DNA of 8,411 nucleotides. Source: Myxococcales bacterium (lineage in GTDB: Bacteria > Myxococcota_A > UBA9160 > SMWR01). The translations under genes and the position numbers were made by a program. The DNA lies in NCBI GenBank assembly GCA_022572485.1, contig JACZVU010000113.1:1-8411 (forward strand), given 5' to 3'. Positions 5,961 to 8,411 of the stretch are shown piece after piece. The first letter of the stretch is position 1, and every line of letters begins with the position of its first letter. The notes beneath the pieces were generated by a model. The model made no database searches, was not told the origin of the DNA, and saw only the letters and a program-made list of their open reading frames with translations.

Positions 5961-5977
5961 AGTTTATATAATAATTT
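5953..5977. promoter_or_regulatory. AT-rich segment with dyad, candidate csp promoter
   Basis: AACTA (5953-5957)/TAGTT (5960-5964) is an inverted repeat around TG, overlapping a 15-base run of only A/T (5963-5977) in otherwise GC-rich DNA. On the minus strand TATAAA (5963-5968) could be a -10 box and would give a leader of roughly 250 bases. The -35 position 17 bases upstream (TTCGAT) is poor. On the plus strand TATAAT occurs at 5967-5972, but no gene follows nearby. Confidence 0.35.
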
Positions 5978-6273
5978 CAGGATTCATCGAATTCTGACGC
6001 GAGCCGCTGAGCGAAGCTCCTGAGAAGGCGCCATCAGGCCCAGCAGCGCATTCTGGCCAGCACACGAGGCCCAAGCCCAGCAGCACCGCGGTGCTCGGTT
6101 TGAAGTAGCGTGCCCGAAGCACTGTACTCGAGCGAGATCGCGCCCAACCCCTCCCCGTTCATGGCTCGAGAGGGCGCCCCCTGTTGGGGGCCCGCCCGAT
6201 TCTGGTTGAGCGCGTTGGGCCCACCCATCCAGAAACTCCACAAATGACTCCGATGCAACCTCGCTGGGTGCGG
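5978..6273. other. Gene-free stretch with a GC-rich hairpin
   Basis: No supported gene in about 300 bases; the minus-strand frames through it have no recognisable domain and switch composition often. The main structure is a hairpin at 6172-6197: GGGC plus GCCCCC (6172-6181), loop TGTT, then GGGGGC (6186-6191), a CC bulge, and GCCC (6194-6197). It lies ~75 bases beyond the stop of the minus-strand membrane protein gene, so it may mark that transcript's end, but no T run follows it. Confidence 0.35.
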
Positions 6274-6741
6274 TCAATCCGAAAAAGCCGCTACAGCCAT
6301 CCTGCGAGCCAATCGGTCGACCGCCCGCGTCGTGCGGCGCTCAATGAGAACCGCCATCAGCGGCGAAATTGCGAGCCAGGGCGCGGCCAGCCACAGGCCC
6401 AGATACGAGATGCCGTGGCCAAACACTGCGAACAGCACCACCAGTGAAAGAAGGAGTCCGGGTGGAAAGAAGGCCACGAAGGCCTTCATGGTGGCGACAC
6501 CGCCTAGGGTCGACGACACGGTGAGTTTCGACGCGGCGATTTGAAAGCGAAATTCAGAAACTCCGAGCAACGCGGGTTGACGAGTGCTCCGCATCCCGGG
6601 ACCCCGTGCGCGGAGTTCGGCACTCGAACCGGAAAGGATCTCGAAACCCTGCGAAAGAAGGGCCGTCTTCGCCAGAGCAAATGCGGCGTCTGGATCCCCG
6701 CGAAATGGAGTGGAGTATTCGTACACCTTCGCCTCGAACAC
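6274..6741 (-). CDS. Small membrane protein with two transmembrane helices, unknown function
   Basis: I do not recognise a family. A GTG start at 6741 with GGAG (6749-6752) 7 bases upstream gives 155 residues, beginning MFEAKVYEYSTPFRGDPDAA. The first ~85 residues look like a soluble alpha/beta module with alternating charged and hydrophobic residues (ALAKTALLSQGFEILSGSSA at 23-41, FRFQIAASKLTVSSTLGG at 64-81). Two hydrophobic helices follow, about 88-109 (FVAFFPPGLLLSLVVLFAVF) and 112-133 (YLGLWLAAPWLAISPLMAVL). A basic tail (ERRTTRAVDRLARRM, 134-148) would lie in the cytoplasm. No signal peptide is seen. It is divergent from a methyltransferase gene ~120 bases away. The frame is also open upstream to 6852, but the Shine-Dalgarno supports the shorter form. 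Confidence 0.68.
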   Translation of the reverse strand: MFEAKVYEYSTPFRGDPDAAFALAKTALLSQGFEILSGSSAELRARGPGMRSTRQPALLGVSEFRFQIAASKLTVSSTLGGVATMKAFVAFFPPGLLLSLVVLFAVFGHGISYLGLWLAAPWLAISPLMAVLIERRTTRAVDRLARRMAVAAFSD

Positions 6742-6862
6742 GGCGGATCTCCATCTGATCTGGCGCTTGCTGACCGCAGGGGGGCGCCACGCATTGTACG
6801 CCAGCTCGCAGCGCGAGGCCGCGCCCGTTGACGCCCGTGTGGTCTGCGGCATCGTGGTGCCC
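6742..6862. promoter_or_regulatory. Divergent promoter region
   Basis: These 121 bases lie between two divergent starts and should hold both promoters. An inverted repeat TGGCGC (6761-6766)/GCGCCA (6784-6789) with a 17-base gap is a possible operator dyad. No -35/-10 pair of good quality is seen on either strand. Confidence 0.3.
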
Positions 6863-7492
6863 GTGCCCGAATTCGATCTTGCCGAAATCTCTCGAAAAAC
6901 GCTCTCCTACTACGAAGGCCGCGCGCGCGAATTCTGGGAGGGAACCTGCGACCACGACGTCTCGCAAAACATCGACGCACTGCTCGAAGCGATCGGGGGC
7001 GAGGGGCCGTTGCGAATCCTCGACTTCGGCTGTGGCCCGGGCCGTGACCTGCTCGCGTTCTCTGAACGCGGACACCAGCCCGTCGGACTCGATGGCGCGG
7101 AGGCCTTCGTTCGAATGGCGCGAGAACTCACTGGGGTCGAAGTCTGGCAGCAGGACTTCCTCACACTGAAGCTGCCCGCAGCCGACTTCGACGGCGTGTT
7201 CGCAAACGCGTCTCTTTTCCACGTTCCAACCCGAGAGCTTCCGCGCGTGCTCGGCGAGCTGTTCGACTGCCTGCGACCGGGAGGCGTGCTCTTCGTGTCG
7301 AACCCACACGGCGAAAATGTCGAAGGCTGGAACCGCGGCCGCTACGGCGTGTACCACGACTTCAAACACTGGCGAGCCTTCGCGCTCGGAGCCGGCTTCG
7401 AGGAGATCCACCACTACTACCGCCCCGAGGGGCTGCCCCGCGAGCAGCAACCGTGGCTCGCAAGCCTCTGGCGCCAGCCCGCGCGCGAGTAA
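6863..7492 (+). CDS. Class I SAM-dependent methyltransferase
   Basis: From a GTG at 6863 the protein has 209 residues. An N-terminal helical cap (PEFDLAEISRKTLSYYEGRA, 2-21) precedes the Rossmann core. Motif I is RILDFGCGPGRD (51-62), the acidic ribose-binding residue is Asp77 in PVGLDGAEAF, a QDF acidic turn lies at 97-99, motif II is FDGVFANASLFHVP (109-122), and motif III is LRPGGVLFVSNP (137-148). The C-terminus ends GLPREQQPWLASLWRQP. This is a Methyltransf_11/25-like enzyme; the substrate is unknown, and the small size suggests a small molecule. Start choice is uncertain: GTG at 6854 and 6857 are in frame, none has a clear Shine-Dalgarno, and I favour 6863 because the product then begins MPEFDL as in relatives I recall. 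It converges with the oxidoreductase gene, 26 bases between stops. Confidence 0.85.
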   Translation: MPEFDLAEISRKTLSYYEGRAREFWEGTCDHDVSQNIDALLEAIGGEGPLRILDFGCGPGRDLLAFSERGHQPVGLDGAEAFVRMARELTGVEVWQQDFLTLKLPAADFDGVFANASLFHVPTRELPRVLGELFDCLRPGGVLFVSNPHGENVEGWNRGRYGVYHDFKHWRAFALGAGFEEIHHYYRPEGLPREQQPWLASLWRQPARE

Positions 7493-7518
7493 CGCGCCCA
7501 GTACACCCGTGTTTGCGA

Positions 7519-8411
7519 TCAGTGGGCGGCGAACATGTCGAAGATGCTGCCGAAAAGGCCCGCGTTGCGACCCTTCTTTTCCGCCGCATCCGCCCATTCA
7601 CCCATCCTGCGGACACCCTGCGAACCCAACCAGCGCAGCGGCTCGGGCTCCCATTTGCGCGACGGATGGTTGACCCACGCGAAGGATGCGCGCTCGGTCG
7701 TCTCGCGAAGCACGAGTTCCGCGAGCGTACGCCCCGCCAGATTGGCCGCCGCGACGCCGTTGCCCGCGTATCCGCCCGCCGCGCCCAGGCCCGTGTGCAG
7801 ATCGAATTGAATAAAGGGCATCCAGTCGCGGGTAACACCGAGGGCACCGCCCCAGCGGTGGGTGATCTCGACACCGGAGAGAGACGGAAAGAATTCGAGC
7901 AGCGTCGAATGCGTGAAAGAAAAGCCGGGGTCGCCGCGATCGAAATAGTCGTGGATGCCAGAGCCGTAGAAGTAGAAGCCCCGCATCCCGAAAGCCAGCC
8001 GATCGTCCGCGGTGCGTTGCCCGTAGGTAATGGTGCGCCGGAGATCGGCAAAGGTCGGCCGGCCCTGCAAGCCGATTTCCTTCCAGACGGAATCCGGCAG
8101 CGGCTCGGTGACGATCATCATCGAGTGCAGCGGTAGGATCGCACGCTTGAATCCCGAAATTGTGCAGGTGTAGCCCTCTGTGCAACGGAGCACGTTGTCT
8201 GCTCGAATGCGGCCGCAGTCGGTCGTGAGAACACCCTTCGCGATCGTGCGCACCGGCGACTGCTCGAAGACGGCAACTCCGCGCGCCTCCAGGAAAGAGG
8301 CAAGGCCCCGGGCGAGTTTCGCGGGTTGAATCGCCGCGCAATGAGGCGAGTAGATTCCACCGAGCACTCCGTGGATGCGCGCGCGCTCTGCGAACGCATC
8401 GGCCTCGAGCC
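7519..8411 (-). CDS. FAD-dependent oxidoreductase, DadA/PuuB (DAO) family, 5' partial
   Basis: The frame is open from the window edge to the TGA at 7519-7521, giving the C-terminal ~296 residues; the start and the N-terminal GxGxxG FAD-binding fold lie beyond base 8411. Visible parts match D-amino-acid-oxidase-fold enzymes of the gamma-glutamylputrescine oxidase type: GGIYSPHCAAIQPAKLARGL, a beta strand LPLHSMMIVTEPLP, a substrate-domain sheet (FGMRGFYFYGSG), the segment HRWGGALGVTRDWMPFI and the C-terminal FAD contact GAAGGYAGNGVAAANLAG. The tail (PLRWLGSQGVRR and following, to FDMFAAH) extends beyond the FAD motif, as in several members. These enzymes oxidise secondary or primary amines or amino acids with O2 or a quinone; the actual substrate is unclear. 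An internal GTG at 8367 could be mistaken for a start, but coding similarity continues upstream (LEADAFAERARIHG), so the gene is partial. Confidence 0.88.
   Translation of the reverse strand, partial: LEADAFAERARIHGVLGGIYSPHCAAIQPAKLARGLASFLEARGVAVFEQSPVRTIAKGVLTTDCGRIRADNVLRCTEGYTCTISGFKRAILPLHSMMIVTEPLPDSVWKEIGLQGRPTFADLRRTITYGQRTADDRLAFGMRGFYFYGSGIHDYFDRGDPGFSFTHSTLLEFFPSLSGVEITHRWGGALGVTRDWMPFIQFDLHTGLGAAGGYAGNGVAAANLAGRTLAELVLRETTERASFAWVNHPSRKWEPEPLRWLGSQGVRRMGEWADAAEKKGRNAGLFGSIFDMFAAH

Noticed and set aside
5984..6277. Minus-strand frames of 97 and 74 codons downstream of the membrane protein gene
   Set aside because: No recognisable domain, poor starts without ribosome sites, and two overlapping frames of equal quality; treated as non-coding.
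6554..7597. Minus-strand open frame of 347 codons opposite the methyltransferase
   Set aside because: The plus strand carries unmistakable SAM-binding motifs; this frame has none and spans two real genes and their promoter region.
7453..8136. Plus-strand open frame of 227 codons opposite the oxidoreductase
   Set aside because: It is antisense to a protein with clear DAO-family motifs; composition is Arg/Ala-rich without a domain.

Overview
The window is about 60% GC chromosomal DNA, tightly packed with genes on both strands. It shows no phage, transposon, CRISPR, rRNA or tRNA genes. The gene mix (non-pyrrolysine MttB-family methyltransferase, a CheY/CheX pair, CBS protein, cold-shock protein with TTG start, DadA-like oxidase) fits an uncultured Deltaproteobacteria-like lineage (Myxococcota, Desulfobacterota or Binatota). 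That placement is a guess from gene style; no marker gene is present.

Left end (1-1065): the C-terminus of a glycosyltransferase-type protein is followed after 1 base by the N-terminal ~90 residues of a GH130 glycosidase/phosphorylase. The GH130 homology stops near base 540. There it meets, tail to tail, the broken 3' end of a minus-strand YdjM-type membrane hydrolase. Both genes lack their 3' parts, which points to a deletion or rearrangement at about 520-560.

Middle (1066-5131): a gene-free region with a nested inverted repeat leads into a complete MttB-family methyltransferase on the plus strand, with no corrinoid protein gene beside it. Convergent to it is a minus-strand two-gene operon, cheY then a CheX-type phosphatase. 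The CheX protein carries four helical GspE-N/MshEN-like repeats at its N-terminus, an unusual architecture that may couple c-di-GMP to dephosphorylation of the adjacent CheY. Upstream of this pair is a CBS-pair protein, also on the minus strand.

Right half (5132-8411): a cold-shock protein has a clear intrinsic terminator, a TTG start set by a well-spaced Shine-Dalgarno, and a long upstream region rich in inverted repeats. After a gene-poor stretch come a small two-helix membrane protein (minus) and a divergent class I SAM methyltransferase (plus). The methyltransferase converges on the C-terminal two thirds of a DadA/PuuB-type FAD-dependent oxidoreductase that runs off the window. No single pathway links all the genes; the CheY/CheX pair and the former glycosyltransferase/GH130 pair are the only evident functional units.
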